DNA of 64,000 nt from CALXQW01 sp031553045. GTDB taxonomy: Bacteria > Verrucomicrobiota > Verrucomicrobiia > Opitutales > Intestinicryptomonadaceae. The notes under the pieces were generated by a model. The model saw nothing but the letters and a program-made list of their open reading frames with translations. It was not told where the DNA came from and made no database searches. Positions 1 through 8,290 of the stretch are shown piece by piece (position 1 is the stretch's first letter; the number at the start of each line of letters is the position of its first letter). The position numbers and the translations under genes were made by a program. The stretch is taken from contig JAVBLZ010000002.1 in the NCBI GenBank assembly GCA_031553045.1, positions 60,262 through 124,261 on the forward strand, written 5' to 3'.

Positions 1-653
1 CGGAAGACAAAGGTAAGAGCTACAAGCTTCTTTCGACGATACTCTCTGACGGAAAACCTGAAAATAAAATAGTTTGCGAGCACATGCTTGTCGAAAAAAA
101 TGACGGCAAACTTTGGACTTTGGCAAGATATACTAGCGGGATTTTGCAGTCTGAATCTGCCGATGGCGGCAAAACTTGGTCTGTCTTTAAGCCTTTCACA
201 AATGAATTTTCAATTCACACGCGCTTTAATGTTAGGCGTTTGAAAAGCGGCAATTTGCTCTTGGTTGCAAACGACCACAAGAAAAGCAGAAATAATATGA
301 CGGCATTTTTATCTGAAGACGACGGTGCAACTTGGAAGTATAAATTTGCAATCGATGAACGCTCGCAGGTGAGTTACCCAGATTCTACGCAAAGCGACGA
401 CGGGTTTATATATGTAATCTACGACAGGGGCAGGTACATGAAGGATATGCAAGAAATCTTGTTTGCTAAAATCACCGAAGAAGACATTAAGGCAGGAAAA
501 TTGGTGAACGAAAAAAGCTCTCTTAAAAATATGATAAACACCCTCATGGGCGGCAAGGGGGCTATGAAAAATTATGAATCCAAATACCCCATAGGCGAAC
601 ATCAGGCCATGATTGAAAAATTGAAAATAGAGAGCGATAAATTAAAAAAATAA
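1..653 (+). CDS. secreted sialidase-fold (BNR/Asp-box) hydrolase, 5'-truncated by window edge
   Basis: The reading frame is open from base 3 and no start is present, so this is the C-terminal half of a gene that begins before the window. It aligns along its whole length with the C-terminal halves of the three genes that follow. Shared features are the CEHMLVEKNDG block, two Asp-boxes (SADGGKTWS and SEDDGATWK), the N-T-R-F segment, the SYPDSTQ block, and the tail YDRGRY...QEILFAKITEEDIKAGK. Asp-box beta-propellers occur in sialidases (GH33) and several other glycan-cleaving families. The exact reaction cannot be told. The next paralog starts 16 nt downstream, so they are probably co-transcribed. 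Confidence 0.85.
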   Translation, partial: EDKGKSYKLLSTILSDGKPENKIVCEHMLVEKNDGKLWTLARYTSGILQSESADGGKTWSVFKPFTNEFSIHTRFNVRRLKSGNLLLVANDHKKSRNNMTAFLSEDDGATWKYKFAIDERSQVSYPDSTQSDDGFIYVIYDRGRYMKDMQEILFAKITEEDIKAGKLVNEKSSLKNMINTLMGGKGAMKNYESKYPIGEHQAMIEKLKIESDKLKK

Positions 654-669
654 TTAGGAAAAAATTGAT

Positions 670-1977
670 ATGATAAATCTAAAAATAATTTTAACTTTAA
701 TGGCATTGTCTGTGCTTTTGCCCTCGGTTCATGCGCAAGGCGGCGTTTGTGCAGACATTACTCCTGAAGATTACCCTTCGGCATTCACAAAACCAAAGCT
801 CATTTATGCCGATAAAATCTGGGCAAAGTATCTTGAAAGATACAGAAACTGGCAGGGCATACCCGCAATAGAAATTACCGACGGCGGCAGGCTTTGGGCA
901 TCTTGGTACGCAGGGCCTGTGCAAGAAGGCAAGAGAGGCAACTTTATAGTGTTGGCAACCAGCGACGACGACGGCGCAACGTGGTCTCCGCCTGTGGTGG
1001 TTTTTGACTCGTCAACATTTTTCAACGCAACTTCTTGGGACCCCAGTTTATGGAAAGACGCTCAGGGCAATTTGTTTTTTTCCGTAACAAGGTCTATGGA
1101 ACTGAATAAAGAAAAAGTGGGGCTAACCTCATGGTTTTTTAAGGCGCAAAACCCCGAAGACCCTTTTACTTCTTGGGGAGAGGCAACGCTAAAAGCAAAG
1201 GGCGTTGCGCTTAATAAGCCAACTTTCTTAAAAAATGGCAATATACTTCAACCCGTAGATGTGCGGCACGGCAAAGACGGTTTTACAAATCTTGAGTGGA
1301 ATATTTCAAAAGATGGCGGCAAAACTTTTGAAGAATATTCAAAAGTTCCATTTTCTGAAAGCGCACACAAAGGCTTTGGAAATCACGACGCAAAAAGGAA
1401 AAACTTTATGTGCGAACACCAACTTGTGGAACGCAAAGACGGCACGCTTTGGATGCTTACACGCACGGTTTACGGCTTGGCGGAGGCAAGCTCGAAAGAC
1501 GGCGGCAAAACTTGGATAGACTTTAAACCTTACAGGGAAAAATTTTGCGTAAACACACGTTTTTATTTGGGCAAACTCAAAAGCGGAAATCTCATACTTG
1601 TTGCAAATGACCATGAAAAATCCAGAAGCAATATGACGGTGTTTTTGTCGGAAGACGACGGCGAAACCTGGGGTTACAAGCTGGTGTTGGATGAGCGCGG
1701 CGCTGTCAGTTATCCGGACGCAACGCAGAGTAAAGAAGGTTACATATACATAGCCTACGACAGAGGCAGATACGCACCCAATGAACAAGAAATACTTTTT
1801 GCAAAAATTACGGAAGCGGACATAAAGGCAGGAAAGCTTGTTGACCCAAAAAGCAAACTAAAGCAAATTATAAATACCTTGACAGGCATGGGCGGCGGCG
1901 CAAAAGATAACTTTGAGTGCACGCCTATTGAGGCAAATTACAAAGATGCCATAGAAAAATTAAAGAAGAAAAAGTAA
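670..1977 (+). CDS. secreted sialidase-fold (BNR/Asp-box) hydrolase, tandem copy 2
   Basis: 435 aa with a signal peptide (about residues 1-22, ending VHA-Q), so it is exported. Four Asp-boxes are visible: SDDDGATW (98-105), SKDGGKTF (213-220), SKDGGKTW (275-282) and SEDDGETW (337-344), as expected for a six-bladed sialidase-like propeller. Where GH33 enzymes carry the N-terminal (F/Y)RIP arginine motif, this protein has RNWQGIPAIE (59-68). Further candidate active-site arginines lie in NTRF (R307) and YDRGRY (R375, R377). The family resembles BNR_2-type exo-sialidases, but true sialidase activity is not established. It is the second of four near-contiguous paralogs, with gaps of 16, 1 and 1 nt. 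The tail is lysine-rich and has no membrane anchor. Confidence 0.87.
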   Translation: MINLKIILTLMALSVLLPSVHAQGGVCADITPEDYPSAFTKPKLIYADKIWAKYLERYRNWQGIPAIEITDGGRLWASWYAGPVQEGKRGNFIVLATSDDDGATWSPPVVVFDSSTFFNATSWDPSLWKDAQGNLFFSVTRSMELNKEKVGLTSWFFKAQNPEDPFTSWGEATLKAKGVALNKPTFLKNGNILQPVDVRHGKDGFTNLEWNISKDGGKTFEEYSKVPFSESAHKGFGNHDAKRKNFMCEHQLVERKDGTLWMLTRTVYGLAEASSKDGGKTWIDFKPYREKFCVNTRFYLGKLKSGNLILVANDHEKSRSNMTVFLSEDDGETWGYKLVLDERGAVSYPDATQSKEGYIYIAYDRGRYAPNEQEILFAKITEADIKAGKLVDPKSKLKQIINTLTGMGGGAKDNFECTPIEANYKDAIEKLKKKK

Positions 1978-1978
1978 T

Positions 1979-3268
1979 ATGAAAAAAATACTAACATTTA
2001 TAGTCTTGGCGGTGGCTGGTGTCGCTTTTGCGCAAAATGCAAATCAAGAGTTTGCCGCATTCGACGGGGTTAGCGGTTCAAGAAAAGTTGAGACGGGAAA
2101 ATTGGGCAAACCCGCCACCATGCCCAAAGACATAACTTTGCCTTCAGAACCCTCCATTACTTTGAATCCACCGCCTTATTATTCCGAAAGGATGAGAGTA
2201 TGGCAGGGCATACCAAGCATTGAAATTTCAGACGGCGGCAGATTGTGGTCAACATGGTATAGCGGCAATATTTGCGAAGGTGCTGCAAGGCACTACGCAA
2301 TGCTGTACACGAGTGGCGACGACGGCGCAACATGGAAAATGGTCGCAATTTTCGACCCTGCAATTTTCTTTGAAGGTTCGGGCGGAGATCCATCTTTGTG
2401 GAAATCTAAAGATGGGTCTGTGTATTGGATTTTAAATAGAAAACTTACCGTGGAGGAAGGCGCTACGCCAAGAAGCTGTTGGTTTGTAAAAATTAAAGAC
2501 CCTGAAGCCGAAGAACCCAAATTTGAAAAACCAAAATTTATTGCAAGGGCATTGGTTTTAAACAAGCCAGAGACACTCTCAAACGGCAGGGTTTTTATAT
2601 CCATGAATAAAATGGAAAAGTGCGAAAAGCGCATAATTTTCTTTGATGCAAATGACAAAGCTGGCGACGTAAAATTTGCCAGCCAATGGGGTTTTATGGA
2701 AGAAAAGGACCCTGTAATCAGTGAGCCTATGGCGTATCAACGCAAAAACGGAGACATCGTTTGCCTGATACGCAGCAATGCGGGAATCTTGCAAATAGAA
2801 TCTAAAGATTTGGGCAAAACTTGGGGCGATAAAAAACCCTTTGCCCTGCAAGTAAGCGTGGGTACGAGATTTTTTGTGGGCAGGCTTAAAAGCGGCAACC
2901 TGCTTTTGGTCGCCAACGACCACCCCAAGGCAAGAAGCAATATGACAGTCTTTTTATCCGAAGACGACGGCGTTACATGGCCCTACAAAATGGCGATAGA
3001 CTCAAGGGAATTTGTAAGTTATCCCGATGCCGCCGAAGGCGAAAATGGGTTTATATATGTAACCTATGATAGGGGTAGGTATAAAAAAGACATGCAGGAA
3101 ATTTTGTTCGCAAAAATTACCGAAGAAGATATCAAGGCGGGAAAACTCGTCAATAACTTAAGCCGATTGGAACAGGTAATCAGCAAACTTGCGCCCCACG
3201 GCGGCGGCGTAAAAAAAGACTCAGAAACACCAGATATGCACAAGGCGCATTCAAAAAAGGGCAAGTAA
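1979..3268 (+). CDS. secreted sialidase-fold (BNR/Asp-box) hydrolase, tandem copy 3
   Basis: 429 aa. The signal peptide is MKKILTFIVLAVAGVAFA followed by Q. The start lies 1 nt after the previous stop. The fold markers match its neighbours: MRVWQGIPSIE in place of the FRIP motif, a first Asp-box TSGDDGATWK, GGDPSLWKSKDG, and a last Asp-box SEDDGVTW. The conserved C-terminal module SYPDAAEG...YDRGRY...QEILFAKITEEDIKAGK is present. The third Asp-box position reads SKDLGKTWG, a degenerate version, and the second is barely recognisable, so this copy is drifting. It is probably periplasmic or secreted and acts on a glycan. Substrate and anomeric specificity are unknown. Confidence 0.87.
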   Translation: MKKILTFIVLAVAGVAFAQNANQEFAAFDGVSGSRKVETGKLGKPATMPKDITLPSEPSITLNPPPYYSERMRVWQGIPSIEISDGGRLWSTWYSGNICEGAARHYAMLYTSGDDGATWKMVAIFDPAIFFEGSGGDPSLWKSKDGSVYWILNRKLTVEEGATPRSCWFVKIKDPEAEEPKFEKPKFIARALVLNKPETLSNGRVFISMNKMEKCEKRIIFFDANDKAGDVKFASQWGFMEEKDPVISEPMAYQRKNGDIVCLIRSNAGILQIESKDLGKTWGDKKPFALQVSVGTRFFVGRLKSGNLLLVANDHPKARSNMTVFLSEDDGVTWPYKMAIDSREFVSYPDAAEGENGFIYVTYDRGRYKKDMQEILFAKITEEDIKAGKLVNNLSRLEQVISKLAPHGGGVKKDSETPDMHKAHSKKGK

Positions 3269-3269
3269 T

Positions 3270-4538
3270 ATGAAAAAATTTTTACTATCTACATCGGCTT
3301 TACTTAGCCTTGCAAACATTCTGTTTTCAGAGACGGACAAATTCTCTCCTGAGTTTTTGAGTGAATATCCGGAAACTTTAACTTTTAGCGCAATTCCGGA
3401 TATTAAACTAAACCCTCCGCCTCTTTACAGCCCCAGAATGAGGGTGTGGCAAGGCATACCAAGCATTGAAGTTTCAGACGGAGGCAGGCTGTGGGCAACA
3501 TGGTATAGCGGCAACTTGGCGGAAGGTGCGGGCGGGCACTTTGCGCTTCTATCGACCAGTGGCGACGACGGCAAAACTTGGGAGGAAGTAGCGGTCTTTG
3601 ACCCATCCACCGTTTTAAACGGCAGCAGTGGAGACCCAAATATCTGGAAAGATAAAAACGGCAAATTACATTGGATTCTGAATTATACTTTGAGGCATCC
3701 CGACGGTGCTATCAGAATGGTTCTTTATAATGAGGCCATAGATGCGGAAAACCCAAAGACAAAGTGGAAAAAGGCTCGCATAATAGGCAATGGTATTGAG
3801 CTTAATAAACCAATGTATCTCAAAAGCGGAAAGCTTCTCATACCGGTAGATTTCATGTCTAAGATGAACGACAGAAACAGGTTTTATATTTCTGACGACG
3901 ACGCAAAAACATCCACATATTTTTCATACTGGGAAGAACCCAGAATCGTCTTTACAGAGCACATGATAATTGAAAGAAACGACGGGACTCTGCTTTGCAT
4001 GGGCAGGGCGAAGGACGCCATAGTGCAGGCGGAATCTAAAGACGGCGGAAAAACTTGGCGCAGTATTGAAGATTTCCCAATCAAGTGCAGTATCAATACA
4101 CGCTTCCATTTGCGAAAACTTGCAAGCGGGAACATCTTGCTAATCGCCAACGACAATCCCAAATCAAGAAGCAATATGACCGCCTTTTTATCTGACGACG
4201 AGGGCAGAACTTGGAAGTATAAATTGCAGCTCGACGAACGGGAATACGTAAGTTACCCGGACGCCACGCAGACCAAAGACGGCTTCATTTATGCAATCTA
4301 CGACAGGGGCAGGTACATGAAGGATATGCAGGAAATCTTGTTCGCAAAAATTACCGAAGAAGACATCAAGGCTGGCAAAATTGTCAATAAAGACAGCAAA
4401 CTAAGGCAGCTTATCAGCACGCTTGCGCCCTACGGCGGCGGCGTGCGTTCAGATTGGGAGACTGGGCAGATGTTCAAAAAATACAAAGCCGAGGAGGAGG
4501 CAAGGTCTGCCGCAAGGAAAAAAGCTTCTGAAAAATGA
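3270..4538 (+). CDS. secreted sialidase-fold (BNR/Asp-box) hydrolase, tandem copy 4
   Basis: 422 aa, last of the tandem set, starting 1 nt after copy 3. The N-terminus MKKFLLSTSALLSLANILFS is a signal peptide. Motifs are MRVWQGIPSIEV, TSGDDGKTWE, SKDGGKTWR, SDDEGRTWK and the shared YDRGRY/QEILFAKITEEDIKAGK ending, followed by a charged tail rich in Lys, Glu and Ala. Copies 3 and 4 look closest to each other (both have Y-S-x-R-M-R-V-W-Q-G-I-P-S-I-E), which suggests recent duplication. A hairpin terminator at 4624-4660 probably ends the operon. Sialidase-like activity is inferred from fold only. Confidence 0.87.
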   Translation: MKKFLLSTSALLSLANILFSETDKFSPEFLSEYPETLTFSAIPDIKLNPPPLYSPRMRVWQGIPSIEVSDGGRLWATWYSGNLAEGAGGHFALLSTSGDDGKTWEEVAVFDPSTVLNGSSGDPNIWKDKNGKLHWILNYTLRHPDGAIRMVLYNEAIDAENPKTKWKKARIIGNGIELNKPMYLKSGKLLIPVDFMSKMNDRNRFYISDDDAKTSTYFSYWEEPRIVFTEHMIIERNDGTLLCMGRAKDAIVQAESKDGGKTWRSIEDFPIKCSINTRFHLRKLASGNILLIANDNPKSRSNMTAFLSDDEGRTWKYKLQLDEREYVSYPDATQTKDGFIYAIYDRGRYMKDMQEILFAKITEEDIKAGKIVNKDSKLRQLISTLAPYGGGVRSDWETGQMFKKYKAEEEARSAARKKASEK

Positions 4539-4548
4539 AGATAAATGC

Positions 4549-4596
4549 TTAGACCAAATACGGTTTACACCTATTGTCATTTAAACCGTGTTGCGC
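4549..4596. repeat. short inverted-repeat element, relative of the 35.3 kb MITE-like element
   Basis: The left part, TTAGACCAAATACGGTTTA, resembles the left end of the 223-bp element at 35335-35557. The right part, ATTGTCATTTAAACCGT, resembles that element's right end (ATTGCCATTTAAACCGT). The inner arms ACGGTTTA (4560-4567) and TAAACCGT (4582-4589) pair perfectly. It looks like an internally deleted copy or relic with both ends brought together. Confidence 0.55.
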
Positions 4597-4623
4597 TAAA
4601 CTTATTTGCGTAAGAATTGTCGT

Positions 4624-4666
4624 AAAAATTCGCAAAGCAAAATGTTCTTTGCGAATTTTTTTATTT
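4624..4666. terminator. intrinsic terminator after sialidase-like operon
   Basis: A perfect 14-bp stem (AAAAATTCGCAAAG at 4624-4637 with CTTTGCGAATTTTT at 4647-4660) and a 9-nt loop, followed by a T-rich run. It closes the sialidase-like operon. The A-rich 5' side would let it work in both directions. Confidence 0.85.
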
Positions 4667-4722
4667 TTTAAAACACATAATTGTTTTGCAAAAAAAGAAA
4701 TTTTATTTTTCTTTACGCAATA

Positions 4723-5157
4723 ATGCTGAAAGAAAAGCAAAATAGAAAAGAAATCAAGAAGTCGGTTTTGTCGAGCTTGTCTTTTTATGTGTTGGTTTTT
4801 GTGATGCAGGTTGTAAGCAAAACATTGTCTGCCGCTTCTGATTTTGTGGGCGTTTTTTTGCTTTTAGCTTTTGCAATTTTAATGGTGATTATGCCGTTTT
4901 ATTTTGCCCAAAAACTCTTTAAAATAAAGAAAGACCCCTATGCTTGGTGCTGGCTCCAAATCATGCACGCAGTATGCGTGGCGCCGCTTTGGTATGCTTT
5001 TCTTTTTACAACAATTTCTGGAGCGCAGGGGCAAGATTATTTTGAGCGTGTGGCAACTTTGTTTTTTGTCATGCTTTTTGTCGCAACTTTTGCCCCAACT
5101 TTGGGAGTCATGTTCTCAAAAATAAAGTCTAACCTTTTGGGACTGAGAAATTATTGA
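4723..5157 (+). CDS. small multi-pass membrane protein of unknown function
   Basis: 144 aa from the ATG at 4723. An in-frame TTG lies 42 nt upstream, but it would add a Phe/Lys-rich stretch overlapping the A/T-rich intergenic sequence. After a charged N-terminus (MLKEKQNRKEIKK) there are about four hydrophobic segments: SLSFYVLVFVMQVV, FVGVFLLLAFAILMVIMPFYF, a middle one around VCVAPLWYAFLFTTI, and ATLFFVMLFVATFAPTLGVMF. I recognise no family. It stands alone between a terminator and the sensor kinase gene. It could be an accessory protein of the kinase, but nothing in the sequence proves that. Confidence 0.6.
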   Translation: MLKEKQNRKEIKKSVLSSLSFYVLVFVMQVVSKTLSAASDFVGVFLLLAFAILMVIMPFYFAQKLFKIKKDPYAWCWLQIMHAVCVAPLWYAFLFTTISGAQGQDYFERVATLFFVMLFVATFAPTLGVMFSKIKSNLLGLRNY

Positions 5158-5221
5158 ACTTGCATTTTCTCTAATCCGATTGTTGAATGAGCCAGTATTT
5201 ATGTATTGTCTTACGGAGAAC

Positions 5222-8179
5222 ATGACATTTTTTTCATTTTTTGATGGAATGTACATTTTGGCGCAGTCTGTATCGGAAGGGTCTGATTGCGTTAAATTTC
5301 TTTATTTTTTATTGCCGATTTTGGGTATATTATTTGGGACTGCGGTATATTTCTATGCAAAGGCGAGGTCTGTTGTAAAATTGAGAAATGCTCAAAATAA
5401 GGGCTTTTCAATGTTAAATTCTGTCGTGAACATGGCGGGGGTATCCTTCTTCACTTGCGACAAAAATTTCAACATTACTTACATCTGCAAAGGTAATGAT
5501 TTCTTTGTTTCAGAAAAAACATCCGGCAAGGAGTCTGTGTTTGTGGCGATATCCAGAAATTTTGATTTGTCAAAAAAATTTTCCGACATACAAAACTTTA
5601 AATCAGGCAAAACCCAAAGGCTGGAGCTTAATTTTTCATCTGAATTTGGGGAAGAAAAACACTATTCTTTCCTGATGCAGAAATCCGACGATACGGATGA
5701 GTATGTTGGTACAATCACCGATATAACCGCTCTTTACAAAACACAAAAAGAGGCTGAGCAAGCAAATATTATCTTAGAGTATGTTCTAAACAACATACCG
5801 TTCCCAATCTTTGTAAAAAATTATTCCAAAGGCGGCAAATATATATTAATAAATAAGCACTTTTACAATTTTATCGGCATAACAGACACCAACCCCGTCA
5901 AAGATAGGACGGATTATGATATTTTTGAACATCATCTTGCAAAGAAGTTTCAAGATTTGGATTTGGGTATAATATCTAGGGGTGTCATTGAAGACAGCAA
6001 TATAACAATACACAATAAGAGCGGTACGGAGCAGACGAACAGGGTCATACTCTGCCCCATGAAGTCTCCGTATGGGGAAGACTATCTCATGGGTATCGCA
6101 ATAGATGTTACAAAACTTATAGACGTGCAAAAACAGTTGGAGTCTTACGTTGAAAGGGGTAAAATTTTAAATAATGCGCTCTCAAACGCCCTTTCTTCAG
6201 ATGTTGAGGCGTCAACTTTGGACAATTTCCTAAAAGATATTGGCGTTTATCTTAAAGCCGACAGGGCTAATATCTACATTTTTGACGACAAAAATAAAGG
6301 CGCAAAATTACAGGACGAATGGTGCAAAGAGGGCGTGCCTCCTACGCCGTCAGAATATAAGACAATCCCGATTGCAAACACTTCTGCTGATATGCAAGAA
6401 ATCAAAAATGGCAAGATTCTTGCCACAAATGACATTTCCGGTGTTGAGGTTTCAAGGTTTCATGAAATAGATAATGTCTTGCAATCTTCTGGCGTAAAAA
6501 GCGCATTCACTATGGGCATATTCCACAGAGATTCTCTTTGGGGCGTGATGGGCTTTGATTATGTGGAAGCGCATACGATAACCAAAGAAGATTATGAGAC
6601 GGCGCTGTCTGCTTGTAAGGTGTTTGAACTTTATTTAAACAGGCGCGAAAATTTAAAAGTCCTCCGAGAGAGCGAGGCTGAAAAAGCTTTGATTCTGGAG
6701 TCTTTGCACTTCCCCATAATGCTTTTTGACAAAAACAGGAATTTGAAAACGGTCAACGTATCTGCGTCAAAAATAGTGGGTGAGGATATTAAAACGATTT
6801 TAACCAAACCCTGTTACGAGACTTTCTGCAAGCAAGATAATCCTAATTGCCATGTTTCAAAATGTCTGGCGGATTCAACTGCGCAGATGATGGAGGTTTT
6901 CTTGCCCAATGGCACCATATATCACGCTCACGCCCATCCCGTCTTTGACAAGGACGGCAAGATTGAATATGCGCTGGAATATATGATGGACGTTACGGAG
7001 CTTGTTAATAGCAAGAAAAATCTGGAAGACGCCGTAAGAAATGCACAGGCTGCCGAAAAGGCAAAAGACCTTTTCTTATCTACAATGAGCCATGAAATCC
7101 GCACGCCACTCAATGCGGTTATCGGTTACAGTGAACTAAATCAGTACGACCATATTTCAGATCAAGAACGGCTGGAAAATTTAAAGAGTATAAATTTTGC
7201 CGCAAACTCTCTGCTTGCTTTAATCAACGATATTTTAGACCTTTCAAAGCTGGAAGCCGGTTTTGTGGAGATGAATCCTCAGCCCCTAAATCTGAAAGAA
7301 TTTTTGGGCGATATTGTGCGCATATTCAAATATAGGGCAACCCTCAAAGATGTTGACATTATCTTGAATATTGATGCAAACATCCCGATTGTAAAGTTGG
7401 ACTCTATGCGGCTAAAACAGGTTTTGATGAACTTGGTCGGCAATGCCGTAAAATTTACAGATTCCGGCAGCGTTATAGTAGGTTGCAAATTTAAGCCTGC
7501 TGCGGGCGGCAAGATAAATTTATTTATATCTGTAAAAGATACGGGTATGGGCATATCTTCAGATTATATCTGGAAGATTTTCAACCCCTTTGAACGTCAG
7601 CACATGGATATTGTAACGGGCAAACAGGCGCATGAAGGCACGGGTTTGGGGCTTCCAATAGCCAAGAGGCTGGTGGAAAATATGAACGGCAAAATCTCCG
7701 TAGAAAGCGTGTTGGGCAAAGGCAGTAACTTCAATGTTACGCTTGAGGATGTTGAAATTTCAGATGAGGAATATATTTCAAAATCGCAGACGCTGACGCA
7801 TGAGGATGCTGATTTTAATTTCACGGGGGAAGTTTTGATAGTTGACGATATTGCCATGAATCTGGCGGTATTTGGCGCAATACTCAAAAAGTTGGGCGTA
7901 AAATATAAAAGCGCAAATTCGGCAAAAATAGCCTTGGAGATGATTGCGCAACACAAACCCGATATTGTGCTCACAGATATTTGGATGCCAGATATGGGCG
8001 GTAGCGAGCTTTTGGAAGCAATCAAAACCGACGAAAAAACGAAAGATATAATTGTTGTTGCCGTTACGGCAGACACACGTTTTCACAGCCTAGGCTTTGA
8101 CGACAAACTCTTCAAGCCAATCACTATTGATTCGGTTTCAAAACTGATAATGTCTTTTGCAGACAAAATCAATAAGTGA
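5222..8179 (+). CDS. hybrid sensor histidine kinase/response regulator (PAS-PAS-GAF-PAS-HisKA-HATPase-REC)
   Basis: 985 aa from the ATG at 5222, which has GGAG just upstream. ATG 5201 or TTG 5180 are possible earlier starts. One transmembrane helix lies near residues 25-47. Then follow a PAS-like region (about 60-185), a PAS domain (VLNNIPFPIFVKN..., about 190-305) and a GAF domain (about 330-470). A third PAS domain (about 485-605) carries a cysteine cluster (CYETFCKQDNPNCHVSKC). The HisKA phospho-His is H624 in SHEIRTPLNA. The ATPase has NLVGNAVKFTD, DTGMGIS and GTGLGLPIAK. A C-terminal receiver has phospho-acceptor D919 (VLTDIWMPD) and the KP signature (LFKPIT). It autophosphorylates and passes phosphate to its own receiver. 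No separate output regulator is encoded beside it. It is convergent with the sulfatase gene. The ligand is unknown. Confidence 0.93.
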   Translation: MTFFSFFDGMYILAQSVSEGSDCVKFLYFLLPILGILFGTAVYFYAKARSVVKLRNAQNKGFSMLNSVVNMAGVSFFTCDKNFNITYICKGNDFFVSEKTSGKESVFVAISRNFDLSKKFSDIQNFKSGKTQRLELNFSSEFGEEKHYSFLMQKSDDTDEYVGTITDITALYKTQKEAEQANIILEYVLNNIPFPIFVKNYSKGGKYILINKHFYNFIGITDTNPVKDRTDYDIFEHHLAKKFQDLDLGIISRGVIEDSNITIHNKSGTEQTNRVILCPMKSPYGEDYLMGIAIDVTKLIDVQKQLESYVERGKILNNALSNALSSDVEASTLDNFLKDIGVYLKADRANIYIFDDKNKGAKLQDEWCKEGVPPTPSEYKTIPIANTSADMQEIKNGKILATNDISGVEVSRFHEIDNVLQSSGVKSAFTMGIFHRDSLWGVMGFDYVEAHTITKEDYETALSACKVFELYLNRRENLKVLRESEAEKALILESLHFPIMLFDKNRNLKTVNVSASKIVGEDIKTILTKPCYETFCKQDNPNCHVSKCLADSTAQMMEVFLPNGTIYHAHAHPVFDKDGKIEYALEYMMDVTELVNSKKNLEDAVRNAQAAEKAKDLFLSTMSHEIRTPLNAVIGYSELNQYDHISDQERLENLKSINFAANSLLALINDILDLSKLEAGFVEMNPQPLNLKEFLGDIVRIFKYRATLKDVDIILNIDANIPIVKLDSMRLKQVLMNLVGNAVKFTDSGSVIVGCKFKPAAGGKINLFISVKDTGMGISSDYIWKIFNPFERQHMDIVTGKQAHEGTGLGLPIAKRLVENMNGKISVESVLGKGSNFNVTLEDVEISDEEYISKSQTLTHEDADFNFTGEVLIVDDIAMNLAVFGAILKKLGVKYKSANSAKIALEMIAQHKPDIVLTDIWMPDMGGSELLEAIKTDEKTKDIIVVAVTADTRFHSLGFDDKLFKPITIDSVSKLIMSFADKINK

Positions 8180-8246
8180 GAAATTTGCGCCTTAGCCTCG
8201 TTTAGGCAAGTAGCGGCGTAAGATTTTTTATGCCCGACAAACTTTG

Positions 8247-8268
8247 TCTAGACCAAGTACTGTTTAAT
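8247..8268. repeat. solo copy of the MITE-like terminal repeat
   Basis: TCTAGACCAAGTACTGTTTA matches the left terminal repeat at 35335 (TCTAGACCAAGTACGGTTTA), with about 20 of 22 bases alike over the full arm. It lies in the convergent gap between the kinase and sulfatase genes. No right arm is seen nearby. Confidence 0.5.
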
Positions 8269-8290
8269 TGGGAACATTATGCAAGTGTAT

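Noticed and set aside
4549..4740. Minus-strand open frame of 63 codons between the sialidase-like operon and the small membrane protein
   Set aside because: It crosses a terminator hairpin and a repeat, and has no ribosome-binding site.
8188..8232. Terminator for the kinase gene (GCCT...AGGC followed by Ts)
   Set aside because: The stem is only four to five base pairs with irregular flanks, too weak to call.
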